NCBI RefSeq assembly: GCF_954871325.1
Contig: NC_088775.1
Coordinates: 30,605,561 to 30,669,560 of the forward strand
Reading direction: 5' to 3'
Source: Gordionus sp. m RMFG-2023
Taxonomy: Eukaryota; Nematomorpha; Gordioida; Chordodea; Parachordodidae
Length of the DNA stretch: 64,000 nucleotides
Position 1 is the first letter of the stretch, and the number at the start of each line of letters is the position of its first letter. Made by a program: the position numbers and the translations under genes. A model generated the notes under the pieces. That model was given only the letters and a program-made list of their open reading frames with translations. It did no database searches and was not told where the DNA came from. Positions 11,851-44,779 of the stretch are shown piece after piece.

Positions 11851-12658
11851 CCTTTTTAAATTTTTCATTTTTTCTATTTCTATTTGTTTTAATATTCTTA
11901 TTTTATTTATATCTTTATTTCCAATTTCCTTTCTTATACCAAAAATAAATTATAATCTATATTACTAAAATTATTGCTACTCCCAAATAAATACCTAATT
12001 GAGAAATATTTTTAATTTCCACGTAATTGTATGTTTTCATACCTAACAATTCTTTATATTTTAAATTAAATTTTCTTTATAACAAACTAATTAATAACTT
12101 ACTAAAAACAATTTTGCAATTCTAAATGAAAAAAAATAAGTTAATGCAATTATTACTAAGATCATTAATAAACAATAAATTAAATTTTAAATGAAAAAAA
12201 AATTTACCTTTGATTTCGAATTTATTTTTATTATAGCTTTCGTATAGAGCGGTAGTAATTGGTTACGCCGAATAACCTTTTTTATAATTATAGGTCTTTT
12301 TTTTCACAACACCAGAATAATAAGTTTAAATCTGCTTATTAATACTTCTATAAGATTATGTCTGCTTATTAATGGAATACTGGATTTTTTAGAACTTAGG
12401 TTTTTTTCTACTACGTTTTTTGTTTTACATCTTTTTATATTTTCTTTATTTTATTTTTTAGATTTTTCAAACAAAAAAAATAAATAATAATTCTTCTTTT
12501 TCATATGTATAAAAAACATATACTTTAAAACATTATATATAAAATAATCTATAATCCAAAAATAAACATAAAAAAAATATAATATTACAACAGATCCCAT
12601 TAGAGAAATATGTCACATATTATGGTTTAATTATAACAGGTATCTGGGTTATAGATGT
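11851..12658. other. No feature recognised
   Basis: AT-rich sequence between the gypsy-like remnant and the LTR element. It may include further decayed remnant DNA, but nothing readable was found. Confidence 0.5.
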
Positions 12659-13208
12659 TGTTGTGATTGCATTATTTTGATTTGAACTTATTTAAAATCT
12701 TGTGTATATAAATTTGAATATTTACGGAAAATATTTTTTTTTTATATATATAAAATTGAATATTTAAAGTTCATGTAAAATTTGAATATGTACATTGTTA
12801 ATAATGAGTATTATATTATAGAAAGAAAAGATTTTTGGTTTTAATAATTTTGGTTTGTATAAATTTTTGAATAATGATTTAAAGTTGATTATAATGAGAA
12901 GAAATTTATTATGTTATAATCGGATGATGTTAATATTATATAAAAGACACAAATTTTATAATTTAAGGGACTTTTTTAATTTTTTTTACTTTCACTTAAT
13001 TTTTCGCATATAATTTTTAGTATTTTTTACTATTACTTTTTTCTTTTTTTTGGTTATGTTTCCCTTTATATTAATTTATATAATTTATAATTAATTTTTG
13101 GTATTAGTATTTAATAAAGGATTCAAAACTATAATTTTAGTATATATTTTTATTTCTATTTATATTTAGATTCTTAAGTTCCCAATCCAAAAACCACCAA
13201 CTGTGACA
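12659..13208 (+). repeat. 5' LTR of old LTR retrotransposon
   Basis: About 550 bp beginning TGTTGTGATTGCATTATTTT and ending CACCAACTGTGACA, the TG...CA form usual for LTRs. It pairs with the direct copy at 15488-16015. Confidence 0.85.
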
Positions 13209-15487
13209 GTGATGCTAGAGAGAGGATTTGTTAGTCAAATAAAACCAGGTTCTCCTATTCAGTCTAATGCATATCAATTATACAGTGGGACAAGGAGACG
13301 TGTCAAACTGTATTCTAATACAAAAAAAAAATTCCAGAAGAACGTAAGAAAAATAGTAAATAAAAGTAGGAAAAATATTTAGAGAAGTATTCTAAAAAGA
13401 ATAAAATTTATCTTCTAAAATCTAAATTGGATTAAAAAGAGATTTCGATTTATTTTTAAAGATGTAGGTTGAAAAAGAAATATTATTTTACGATAGCAAT
13501 TTTGGTAAATATTGATAAGATTATGTTACAGAATTATGTAGGAATACAATATCTAAAATTAAAAACAAAGAGTTATAAAGGTAGCATTCATAGTAGATAA
13601 GATATAAAGAAGTTTGTGTTTTATTTATCTAGTTATAAATTATGAAATTATTAGAAGTTACTGGTAAACTTAGAAACCAACGGAATCTAATTTGGACTAT
13701 AAGATATTTTAGATTTTAGAATTATTATAAGTTATTAGATAATTGATCACTAAACTATGATAAAGAAAAAGAAACATAAATTGTGAAGATTAAAAGTATA
13801 AGACGAATATACATCTATTGTTATAAAATAGTTGTTGTTGTAATTAAATTCTTATTAAAGATTTACGCTTAACTTTTATTTTAAGGGCTGCGAGAGATAA
13901 AACAGCCTCAAGTATTTGATATGTGAATGTAGTATAATATTAGGTTGTTGATTAACCAAAAATCTTCATAAAGAGAAACGGCTTTCGTCATTAGAAAATT
14001 TATGCCGCAATCGAGCTCATTTAGGGATCGGATTTTTATTTTTGATCAGTAATAAGATTTGAGATCAATTATGCAACATTATTCTAATACAGAAAGAAAA
14101 ACATGCTTTAGAAATAGATTAGACTTCATTAGTTTTTCAACAACTTGTATGCGAAAAGAGATTATATATTTCAGCAGTTTTTTTTTATCAAAGGATGTAA
14201 ACCATATAGTGGAGAAGAAAATAAATAGATATTGCTTTAAAGACGTGAGCGCCCAAAAGTGTATAAAGTAGGAGGAAATAAAGTTAAAATTTTTTTTTTT
14301 AAAAAAAGATATATTTATATTTAGGGGAAATATGTAGATTTTTTTAGATTCAAGATTATCAAGAGAAATTTAGATTTAAAGGGCAACTACAAGCAAATGG
14401 CTCAATGAAGATATGGGTCTAGACTTTATTGAGGGTAAAGGGGTTGTAGAATTTGATATAAATATATAATTATTTAGCATATTGTGAATATGTATTATAA
14501 TTTTAAGATTTAATTTAGAGAAAAAAGTGAGCAATTATATTTCGAAGATTATGTAAGGAAGAATTAGATTAGAGGCGATAACCTTATACACTAAGACAGA
14601 GTGGACATATTATAATTTTATTGATATATTGGATTTGAGAATGAATGTAAGAAAAAGTGATAAGAAAGTGATAAAATATTTCAGAAGTTATAAAGGGTTA
14701 AATAGATTATTTTAGGTAGATGTATTAGATGCGATTACCCGAAACCTTAAGACAAAGATCAATGAGAATAAAGATATCTTAAGACACATCGATATCCTGG
14801 CAAGTGCAAACTGTCGTAGAAGACTCGGAAATCTAAAAGATCGATACAGTTACAAGAATTAGATGAAAGGGGCTAAACAATAATAAGAGAACGTTAAAGA
14901 CAAGCGACTAGGTAGAACAAATGGTCAAGACGTTGCTGCAATCGTTAATCGCTGACTAACATTGCCAAATCTAAGATAGGAAAATCGACGATCATAGAGA
15001 TAGGAATTCGTGGAAACAATTGTTAATCGCAGACAAATTATTATAAACCGTTTACCGTCATTAGTTACCAGAAACCGTTAGAAACAAGCAAAAACTAGGA
15101 TAAATTACCAAAAGAAATTAAGACGGAATATAAATAAAAAAAGAGACTAGAAGAATTCATCGTGAATCGTGGATAGCATGCGTTAATTGAGTTCGTCAAT
15201 AGCCAATACAGGGATAAAAAGCTAATCGTTTACCAGGGGTTGACAAGAAACAGAAGGATTCAAGAATTTCAGGTTGTAATCGGATACAAACAGTCCTTAG
15301 AAGTGAAGAATACTAGACAATAGACAACCATCGTTAGAACTTAGATTTGGTGAAGATACAAAGAATACTAGACAATAGACAACCATCGTTAGAACTTAGA
15401 TTTGGTGAAGATACAAGATCAGTAAAGTCGAAATCGAAAGAAGGTTGGCCATTCGCAGAATGATGGGATCTAACTTAAGTGGAAGGA

Positions 15488-16015
15488 TGTTGTGATTGCA
15501 TTATTTTGATTTGAACATATTTAAATATTTACGAAAAATAGTTTTTTTTTATATATATATAATTGAATATTTTGAGTTCATGTAAAATTTGAATATGTAC
15601 ATCATTAATAATGAGTATTATATTATAGAAAGAAAAGATTTTTGGTTTTAATAATTTTGGTTTATATAAATTTTTGAATAATGATTTAAAGTTGATTATA
15701 ATGAGAAGAAATTTATTATGTTATAATCGGATGATGTTAATATTATATAAAAGACTCAATTTTTATAATTTAAGGGACTTTTTTAATTTTTTTTACTTTC
15801 ACTTAATTTATCGCATATAATTTTTAGTATTTATACTTTTACTTTTTCATTTTTTTGGTTATGTTTTCCCTTTATATTAATTTATATAATTGATAATTAA
15901 TTTTTGGTATTAGTATTTAATAAAGGATTCAAAACTATAATTTTAGTATATATTTTTATTTCTATTTTATATTTAGGCTCTTAAGTTCCCAATCCAAAAA
16001 CCACCAACTGTGACA
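15488..16015 (+). repeat. 3' LTR of old LTR retrotransposon
   Basis: Direct repeat of 12659-13208, including the shared blocks TATTATATTATAGAAAG, ATAATCGGATGATG and TTAAGTTCCCAATCC. It lacks about 20 bp that the 5' copy has near its start. Confidence 0.85.
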
Positions 16016-16019
16016 GGTG

Positions 16020-17320
16020 TGAGAAAGAATAAAGTAAATATTGAGGCTCAAAGTTAGGAATCTAAAAGTGAAAAGATCCAGAAATAAATTTATAAGAACA
16101 ATTGCTGAGACAGATACTGTAAACAAATCGTTGGTATAAGTTAGCCTTTGGACAAAAGAGTCTCCAAGGCACAGGATAAATTGGTGGCGAAACTCTGAAA
16201 CAAAAGAAGCGATAGAGAAGAAAAGGCATGCCAGAACGATGGGATAATGAGGTTTACAAAATAGGAAAACAAAGTGCCGTTAAAAAGATGCAAGAATTTA
16301 AAAAGTATAAGATAGCATGAACATAAACTGAGGAAGGAAAGAAAACTATGATCAAATTGCAAACAGTCGATGAAAAATAGAGGATGATATAATGGCCGTT
16401 CATAACGTGAATAATGTAATGGATATGTTGCGATTGATAGTAAAGGATTAAGACTTGGATTATATATATCGAAAAATACGATATGAAGAAAAGGGATAAG
16501 ATAAAGATATTTGATGTGATAAAGTTAAAAATTCTGGCTGTAGGTAGGGGTAGGGGAGAAGTTATGAAAGCGTTAAAGATGAAAAGAGGTAATTCAAAAA
16601 GAGTGGTGACGGAAATAATTAGGGCGGAAATGGATGACAGACTTGGAAAATCCGGTTCTATTCGAAGAACTATTCTTTGACAAAAAGTGATTTAGTTGTG
16701 TATAAGGGAAGGCGTATTAAATCAAAGTTTTGGAGAGAATTCTAGAATAGGTGTAGAAGCAATGATGGCAAACGCTATGTAGTAAACGCTGTATCAAGGA
16801 TTCATAAGTTCGCTAATATTTATAACAATGAAGATATGGACACAAGATATGCTTTTCTATGCTGATAATCTTTTATTGTTGGTAAAAAGTGAAACAGCGA
16901 TGTAGGATAAAATAATCATATGGAAGACGGCTATTGATTCAAAAGGTTTAAGTAAATGAAGGTGAAACTATGGCTATGATTGGAGGCGGTTGAAATAAAA
17001 GGTTTACATAATCTGTGAGATGCTGTATAATTTACCCCGATGAAGCATATGTGGATCATGAAAGCGGAATACAAAGATTAATTCGAAAGAACGAATATGA
17101 GATTGATTAAATGGATGTGTAAGCCTTATTTCTGAGTAAGAGAATAACAAGCAAGGATTTGCAAAAAATGTTGAAATAGAAGCTATTGGAATGGGGAACA
17201 TAAGAAATAAACTGAGGTGGTTTAGGCATGTAAGATGATCGGGTAAGAGATGCAATTTATAATAATGGGATCAAGGCTTCGAGGAGGTCACAAGACGACA
17301 GGAATGAAAGTGATAATAAA
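16020..17320 (+). mobile_element. Very decayed LINE (endonuclease/RT type)
   Basis: Scattered plus-strand fragments follow the order of the better LINE at 27.3-29.9 kb. Near 16190 a WWRNSETKEAIEKK-like stretch corresponds to the linker between endonuclease and RT. Near 16850 there is FYADNLLLLVKSETAM, the catalytic YADD box with the second Asp changed to Asn. Near 17200 there is LRWFRHVR, as at the C-terminus of this LINE type. Stops and frameshifts occur every few dozen bases. It begins directly after the 3' LTR, so the LTR element may have landed in it or truncated it. Confidence 0.65.
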
Positions 17321-17344
17321 TCACATGAGAATATTGGGTCAATA

Positions 17345-18250
17345 GAGGTCAGCACGACACGGGTTGTGTGTAACCCGACTCGAGCTCGGACATAAAAACT
17401 TTTATTTTGGGGCTTGGTCGGGTTGCAAGAGGTGTCCGACCCGATAAATAAATATCCTAAATAATCATTTTAATTTATAATGGCAATTACAATAATATGC
17501 CATTTTTTGTCTAACACATTTATCATTAAAATGTCATCAGAATAACATGTCATTTATTTAATTATTATTTTACATAACATCCGTTTAAGAAAATATTTTG
17601 TTTTTATATTTTTGCATTATTATTTTACATAACATCCGTTTAAGAAAATATTTTGTTCTTATATTTTTGCATTATTATTACATATTTTATTTACATCATA
17701 TTCCATCAGGTTAATTAAAATATATTTATCTAATATTTATTTAATAAAATAGCCTCAAATTTTCTAATTTTAAAATCGTTTACCAAATCTTAAATTGGTG
17801 GAAGATTTATCAAAGCGGCTTTCCCAATTTAAGTGTTTTGGCTCTTAAATTCCTGACTATCCCTGCTTCCTCGGCTAACAGTGAAAGAGCGCTTTCAGCG
17901 GCTTGTAGGGCCGTTGAAGATAGGAGGATTTGTTTAAAGCCTGACAAACTCGACTCCTCATTATTTATATATCACAATTATTCACTATCTGATACTATTG
18001 AAAATGATAGTGAGATGTATCATTATATCATGCATATTATTTTTATATAATAACAATAATTTTCAAATTCGATTGTTAAACTGAATATAAGGTATATGTT
18101 ACCAATTTAAATGAAAAGCAACTTAATTTAATTATTGATTATATTATTAAAGTAAAATAAACTTTTATTTAAGGTTATACACATAATATAATTGTTTTTT
18201 GGATATTATAATATTCAAATTCAAATAAATTTAATCGTGTCGGGTCGAAA
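17345..18250 (+). mobile_element. hAT transposon remnant
   Basis: Starts near GGTCAGCACGACACGGGTTG and finishes near CGTGTCGGGTCG, inverted-looking GC-rich ends that bracket AT-rich DNA and one hAT C-terminal fragment. Internal decay includes a 49-bp tandem duplication (about 17566-17668, CATAACATCCGTTTAAGAAA twice). Ends are approximate and no target duplication was identified. Confidence 0.55.
17798..18050 (+). pseudogene. hAT transposase C-terminal dimerisation fragment
   Basis: The reading runs WKIYQSGFPNLSVLALKF, then LTIPASSANSERALSAACRA, then LKPDKLDSSLFIYHN, followed by low-complexity residues to a stop at 18050. This is the signature of the hAT family C-terminal dimerisation region (W..fP.Ls.lA...L.IpASSa.SER.fS). 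The catalytic part and BED finger are missing, so this is a dead fragment. Confidence 0.85.
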
Positions 18251-21200
18251 AATAATTTTTGTAATATATTCTATTCTTTATTCTAATTTTAGAAATATAA
18301 AATTCATGCTATTACAAAATTATGATGAAATATTTAAATAATATTATCTATTCTTTAATCTAATTATAGAAATATAAAATTCACGGTATTACAGGGAAAT
18401 TTTAAAAGACAGGAAATTATAATCAAATCACGTCCCTGGACAAAAAAATCCGAATTTCATAAGGGTATTTCGTAGCAGAGACGATTCCAATGGCGTCCTC
18501 CTATGGGCATAAACCCGCATATCTTAATTCTTATTATAAAGTTGTTAGAGGTAATTTAGGCGAAAATTTTATAGACAACGAAGATGAACAGAATGTATAA
18601 ATTTAAAGTTTGGAGTAAGTAAAAAAACGTCCGTGTATTTATATTTCGTATATTATCGGTCATATCAATTATCCCCCGATACCCGGTTTTCGTAATGGAA
18701 AGGAGGGGGGCGTGTTGTAGTTTTATTTTTTTAACATATTTTATAGTATAAAATAATATATTTTTACTGATGCATTAATTTTGAAAGAGCTATATGTATA
18801 TTTATTTATATATAAAAAGAATAGTAAAGATCACTTTCTATTATTTGTGGATTTTTTATGTTATAATTTATTTTAATATAAAGAGCAAAAAAGATTATCA
18901 TTATAAATTAATTATAGGATATCGTCAACAGCCGCGAATCATCTATTTAATTTTGAAGAATTTTGAGACCCTTCGTTTAAATGATTTTGAGATGGTCGTA
19001 GTCATAATAATTTATTATCAAAATTTATTGTTTAACAAAATAACTAAAATAATTATTATCAAAATTTTACAAAACTAAAAAAGTTTATATTAATAAAAAT
19101 TTCAAAATTAACATAAAAAAGTGTGTATTAATAAAGATTTTCAAAATTATTTTACAGAAAAAATAAAGTATATCTAAACTATAAAAAATTCGTCCCTTTT
19201 ATAGGGAAAATAAAAGGCGCAATTATAAATTAAAATTAAATTGGCGCTAAGTGAAAAAAAGAACGTTTTTGTGGAAACGAGTTGTGTTAGTTTTATCGTA
19301 CATAATTGGGAACCGACCCCCCTATACTTCCCGAAACTCAAAATATACCTTGGGATGCAGGATGGTCTCCCGGACCCAACGGTCTAACTCATATTTTCGG
19401 ATCACTTTACTGAGGAGAGCTAAAGTAAGAAATCCAGTAAAGTTAGAGAAAACACAAAAGCCATATGTTTTACTTTCACTGTGTTTAACTTAAAACAAGA
19501 GAGGGACCAAAAAGAGAAACCTTTTTTTAATTTTCATTTTATTGCAAACAAAGGAGGGGTATCTTTATTTAACTTTAACAAAAACAAAAGAGGGGGACTA
19601 AAAAAACTTTTTCATCTTAACCATAATAAGAGAGGGGGATAAAAAAAACTATTTTTTTTCATCTCTAACAAATTTAAATATAATTCTCCTGACTAATAAA
19701 ATATAATTGTAATATTAAATATAAATATAAATTAATACTTTTTCTGGAATTAATATTTTCCTTTATAATTAATAATATAATTGATTAATACTATTGCCTA
19801 CTTTTTTCTCGCAAAACTCTCACGACTTACAAAATTTTAATGATAAAATTTTCACAACTTGTAAAACTTTTAAGAATCACAAAACATTTGCGAATTAGAA
19901 AAAATAATTTAAGACAAAGTAAATGGCTGGACGTTTGTTCAAATTACATCAATCGAATGCACAGTTATACCTATATAAAGGCGATTATGTATATAAGGTC
20001 AAAAGAATTTTCGAAGCATGGCCAAAAAAATTTTATATTTAAATCCGCTGTTTTGGTAAATGTCATTCTCATCAAATGACGAGTCAGTCAGAATTCGCAT
20101 TATATTCTGTATCTGTTAGATTCATTGGTCTGATCCATTATCAATATTAAGGCGCACACACAGAATCAGACATTTGATCAAATTTAAACAATTTATTGAA
20201 AATAAAATTTATTATTTGAATATATTTACTACGATATATAGAAGAGATATTTTAAAAAATAACTAGTTACTTTTCAAAAATGTATGCGATAGTATTATTT
20301 TTAACCTGTTGAATAATTGTTAAATTTGAATAATAAAGCATTCTCAAAATTTTTATCATTAAGGCACCCCGTTTATCTACAGACATTTTCAGCCATAATA
20401 AACTCTACTTGGCCCTTGGCAGATATTAAATTTAATGAATAACAACTTTATATTGGTGTAATAATTAAACCTGACACCTATTTTAAAAAAAATGTATTCA
20501 AAATTTGATGCACATCAAAGCAAATATTAACATTTATATTGTCTGGGGTGCCTAAAATATCGAATATTAAATTATTTGATTTCTTTTCAGATTGGTTAGG
20601 AATATTAAATATATAACTAAAAATTATGATATATATTTTTTAATTATATAAATAAATTATAATATCAAATTTACTGTAGGAAAAACTCGATTTTCTTCGC
20701 ATTATATTTTTAATTTATCCATGATATATCTTATTTTTTCTAAAGTTTAAATTGTAATATATGTATATACACTATTGCCACCTTTTAGGAAAAACTTTTG
20801 TGCTTTATATTAATTATTCTCATTTCTTTTTTTAAAATTATAAATAATTTGACTTTTTGATTTCTAATCACATAGTAAATATCTCAGCTATTAAATATTA
20901 TGAATAATTAGGAAATTTGATTTGATAAATCTTACGATGAATTAACAGATATTATTTAAAATTATACGCAATTTTCCACAAGTATGAATATTGCATTTAC
21001 CGTTTCGTATAACGGTTTCAACTGTATAATTTTTTTCTTATATTTATACAATTTTTTGTGAAAAATTATAAATTGAAATAATTCAATTTTTTTTAAATAT
21101 AATTTGGTGTTAATGAGTGATTTGGAATCCTTTCATTTTTACCTTGCACTGACGAAATCTTTTAGGTAGATGACTATTATAAATCTTGGGTAGTTTGAAA

Positions 21201-22451
21201 TGAAAAGTAACAGCTTTCTTTACTCCACGAGGCATGAGAGATAATTTTTTTAGAAAAACATGGATTTGATGGCTAAAAAGATTTTTTTATCTATTTTAAA
21301 CTACTCCAGAGGAAAACCAAGTCCTTTGGAAAAAATTATACTTATTTCCTGGAGTAAAGAAAATTGGCAATATTAATTTTCATACATCAAAAGGTTTTAT
21401 AATTCTGGTATCTACTAACTTCTAAGGAGATGATGATCATGAGGAAAAAGGCAAGAACGAGAACATGATATCCGGCCTTAACCCATCTTTTTTTCAATGT
21501 TTTACAAATCCTGCGTTAAAATTTTTATAGCCAATTATTATCAATCTGTTTAAAATACAATTTAATTATTTAGAATCTTATATCAACACGATTATCTTAA
21601 TTATTCATAAAAGCCAAATTATCGCACGTGTATAACAAAAAGAAGCTGCTTCATATCTTAAATGAAGAGAAATTTCAATATTTCCTACATGTAATTTTAT
21701 GTAATCGAATTTTATTAATGTAAATCATAAAGTAATTCACCCATAGTAACTTTTAAAATAACCCTACTATTAAAATGGAATATGAGCGTCCTAATAAACT
21801 ATTAAGGAAGTGGATATAAATATAGAAAATAACCCAGTTTATTATGAAAACAAACGGATCATTGATATCATTAGTACATGGGGTTCATGAAATTCGGTGA
21901 TCATTAACAAATCAAACATGCATTGTAAACGTTAGAGCTTTAACAATATTATAACGTGTGTCTTGATTGACAAAAAAATTAATTTGAATTGAAACCCGAT
22001 GTTCGAATTTCATAGAATTAAAAACAGCCGAATAGTCAATAACATGCATGTTTAACAAGATATTTAAAATATTTAAAAAATTCAAGGAATGATTACAACA
22101 AAATAAAAATTGATAATTAAGATTGCCAAATTATGGATAACGCCAATTAGTTCGCGAGATAAATTTTACAAAAAAAACGATTTAATAAATATAAATTTTT
22201 AACATTCATAATGCATAAATATTGTTAATTTTTCAAAAATGTGATAGACCCAACCCCCCTTCCCCTCCAAAGACCCGAAGCGAAGAAGTTCGCTTATGAG
22301 AGCCAATTTTGGAAATTAGAAATAATATTTTAATCATTTAAAGTTCCGGCATTTTCCCCCGTTCATTAATTAATGGAAATATGGGTAACACCGGCAGCGG
22401 AATTTGAATGTTTATGGTTGATTTTGATCAAAAAAAAATGAGTGCAGTGAT
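18251..22451. other. AT-rich region without a supported gene
   Basis: Duplicated short block at about 18268 and 18350 (TAGAAATATAAAATTCA). Runs such as AAGAGAGGG and AGAGGGGGA recur at 19495-19640. Small ATG readings (for example at 19923, MAGRLFKLHQSNAQLYLYKG) are protein-like but unsupported by splice context. Downstream of the golgin stop codon at 22452, nothing else could be identified apart from the candidate exon at 18490. Confidence 0.4.
18490..18594 (+). CDS. Possible first exon of an unknown gene
   Basis: An ATG opens a 35-codon reading (MASSYGHKPAYLNSYYKVV, then RGNLGENFIDNEDEQN) that ends at AAT|GTATAAAT, a plausible splice donor. Composition is unlike the AT-rich surroundings and amino acid usage looks like a real soluble protein with an acidic end. 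No downstream exon was found with certainty. It may be a chance reading. Confidence 0.3.
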
Positions 22452-42163
<19,712 letters not shown>

Positions 42164-42391
42164 ATAACTATATTTTTTTTAAGGTATCATTTCATCACAT
42201 GATAGGTAAAGGGGGTTAATGATGCTTACTACCAAAGGCAGTACCGAGCAAATAGCTATTTTACTATTTTTATTTTGATGGGTACTACCAATTGTGTATT
42301 TTTAATTATTTAATTTTTTAACGAAACAATCAAAAACGAAACTGTTATATATCCGATACGAAACTAGCATATAATTTTTTTAAACAACAAT
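42164..42391. promoter_or_regulatory. Short intergenic region between divergent starts
   Basis: 228 bp separate the golgin ATG (minus) from the ATG at 42392 (plus). The stretch is AT-rich with several TATA-like words (TATATATCC near 42345, TATATTTT near 42167), but no motif can be singled out. If both genes are transcribed it must serve as a two-way promoter. This is inference only. Confidence 0.35.
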
Positions 42392-42430
42392 ATGGAAAGC
42401 CATTTTGATTTAGGATTAAATGATAGTAAG
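42392..42430 (+). CDS. First exon of a plus-strand, MULE-associated gene
   Basis: ATG GAA AGC... encodes MESHFDLGLNDSK and ends AAG|GTAATA, a good donor, in phase 0. The next exon (42511) begins in phase 0. It is the most upstream piece of the series of small exons that precedes the MULE coding region at 54.2 kb. Whether the series is really the 5' end of that gene is inference. Confidence 0.5.
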
Positions 42431-42510
42431 GTAATATTAATATTTAGAAAAATAAATAAGATAATATAATTCTGTTATATATTATATCTTATATTTGATA
42501 ATAATTTTAG

Positions 42511-42550
42511 ATTGTAGGTGATGAGTCCACTAATATGTTTGAGTCAGTAA
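42511..42550 (+). CDS. 54-nt exon, copy 1, 5' portion (split by element A)
   Basis: Acceptor ATTTTAG|ATTGTAGG. It encodes IVGDESTNMFESV and then runs into the hAT inserted at GTCAGTAA. The remaining 14 nt of the exon lie at 53525-53538 (NTNME, donor G|GTAATA), beyond the insertion; 40 plus 14 gives the same 54-nt length as copies 2-4. Confidence 0.6.
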
Positions 42551-43363
42551 CAGGGTTGCCATGTCTTCCCCCATCAGTAGGAGTCTTCCACAATTTTTTA
42601 GTTTACCCACATACATCTCACTCCCACAAAACTCCCACAATTAGAAATCTCCCACAATTTTTTAATTTCTCCCACAATTTTTTTCTTAGCATTTTAATGT
42701 TTTTAATATATAAATAATAATTTTGAGAGACAGTATTTGATTATTTTTATATTTTTAAAATAAATTTTAAATATTTATTCGAAAAATATGTCTAGTTCTT
42801 TTATTTTATTTTTCCGCTCTAAAATAAATTTTTTATAAAATTCTTTAATTCTCCACTCGACATTTTTAAAATTTGTGTTAGAAAGAATAGAAGTTAGAAC
42901 AGTATGTATAATTATTATAAATATATTTTAAATTACTTAATATATTTTATATCGTTATCTAGAATTGCAGTGCTCCACTCGACATTTTCAAAATTTTTGT
43001 GTTAGAAGAATAGAACTTTTAGAAGTGGATATTATTCTAATCTCTAATTCTTTTAAATAAAGTTAGTGGATGAATAATATTGATTAAATAATATTTTTCA
43101 CTACTTACTTTTATACTATTCCATAAAGTATATGTCAAGCAAAAGATTATAAATATAATTGATATATTATTCAACAATAGCTCAGTTATAACAAACGACA
43201 ATCTACTAAATATTATCATTTTAAAAATATGCTTACCATTATGCAAAATGCATATGCTATCTGCACAATGTGGGTCGAATCTTTTTCCCATAATATTTAA
43301 CGAATCCAAAATAAGTGCTAACTTTACTTGTGGTAGGACATAAATGAGCAGGCTATCACAAAT

Positions 43364-44779
43364 GTGTTAGGACCTGAATCCAAGAGGTCAATTCTAGACG
43401 ATTTGAAAGAAGGACATCCATATGCTATTTTAACAGACGCATCAAATAAGGGAAATATTAAAACATTTCCCCTGATCCTTCGCTATTTCAACAAGAATAA
43501 GGGCATTTCTATAAAACTATTGAAATTTTTTTCATCCAATAGTAAAAAATCCAACGATATAGCTAACCACATAATGGTAAATATAGCTGATTCAGGGTTA
43601 TCAATGAGTTGCATGTCAGCTTTCTGCGCTGATAATGCCTCTGTTAATTTTGGCAAAAATCAAAGTGTATTTACCTAATTGAGGCAACACAATAATGAAT
43701 TAATACCAACTGGCTGTATATGCCATATACTGCATAATTCTTGCAACAAGGCAATGAATGTACTATCTGTAGATGTCGAAGTAATTGTGATGAAATGTTT
43801 AAACGAATTTAGTTCATCAACTAAAAGAGTCACTGAATTAAAAGGTGGAGTGGTCTGATTTGGAATGGTGTGAGTGTTGCGATATGTACCTATCAGGTGG
43901 TTATCATTAATACCTGCTATCGAGAGAATTTTAAAATTTTACGAACCCATAAAGAAATACTTCTTAAATAAAAATTTTAAAAGCTGTCCTAAAATATTGA
44001 AAAATTTTTTCGAGGATGAAATGTCAGAAGCATATTTGGGATTAGTTTCACATGTAGGAAATCTACTTCATGTAGTTAATATTCAGTTGCAATCAGAAGA
44101 TTCTTTATTGATAAAGATTCACAAAATCATGCTACAGCTCTGTTCATCTCTACAGTTAAAAATAGATAATAAATTTTATGGCGCTATTGCTAAAAATATT
44201 ATATTAAAATGTTCAAATAATACTCTAATTAATACATTTTTAAATGAAGCAGATATTTTTATTAAGACAATTTTAGAATATTTACAATCAAAATTTGATT
44301 TTTATAACTCTATTTACAAATGTTTAAATATTATGACCTTGGAACAGAAACCATCATTTGATGGTTTTTGTAATTTAATAAATATATTAAAATTACCGAT
44401 AGACATTGAAGCCTTGTTTGAAGAGATTGTAATTTTTTCCATTTTTTATGATTCGCCAGAATACTTAAAGTTAGATGGTCTAAAAGCAGAGGAGAAATGG
44501 GTGGAATTTTTTCGTAATAACGATAAATCCCTATGCTTGGAAAAAATTTGCGAGTATGTTTTCTCCTTACCTCATTCTAATGCCTCATCGGAGCGCATTT
44601 TTAGCCTGATGAGGACTGCCTGGAGAAAGGAGAGAAATCCAATTGCTTTAACAACATTAGAGGCCGAGTTAATGGTTATACAAAATTATAAAATGTCATG
44701 CCAGGAATTTTATAAATATCTTACTAACGACGGTAAACGTTTAGTTCCATTATTTAAATCTCAAATAAAATATAATTAA
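43364..44779 (+). pseudogene. hAT transposase of element A (three in-frame stops)
   Basis: One continuous frame. GHPYAILTDASNKGN holds the first catalytic Asp region, CADNASVNFG the second (D-N pattern typical of hAT), GCICHILHNSCNKAMN the Cys/His block, VPIRWLSLIPAIERILKFYE the conserved R-W helix, and FSLPHSNASSERIFSLMRTA with LTTLEAELMVIQNY the dimerisation end. Stops at about 43676 (TAA), 43857 and 43872 (both TGA, where Trp would fit) interrupt it. The N-terminal BED finger was not found. The second half alone (43874-44779) is open for 301 codons. Confidence 0.88.

Larger units (their letters stand above)
12659..16015 (+). mobile_element. LTR retrotransposon fossil with both LTRs
   Basis: Two direct LTRs (about 550 and 528 bp) enclose about 2.28 kb. 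Their substitutions and length differences imply considerable age. The interior is A-rich and heavily decayed. Weak resemblance to Ty3/gypsy-type coding sequence is all that remains, so the family call is tentative. A 54-bp tandem duplication lies at about 15305-15415. No matching target duplication was seen at the outer edges. The element is broken throughout. Confidence 0.75.

Noticed and set aside
12659-16015. The two ~540-bp repeats as a plain segmental duplication
   Set aside because: TG...CA ends, direct orientation and decayed retroelement-like interior fit LTRs better.
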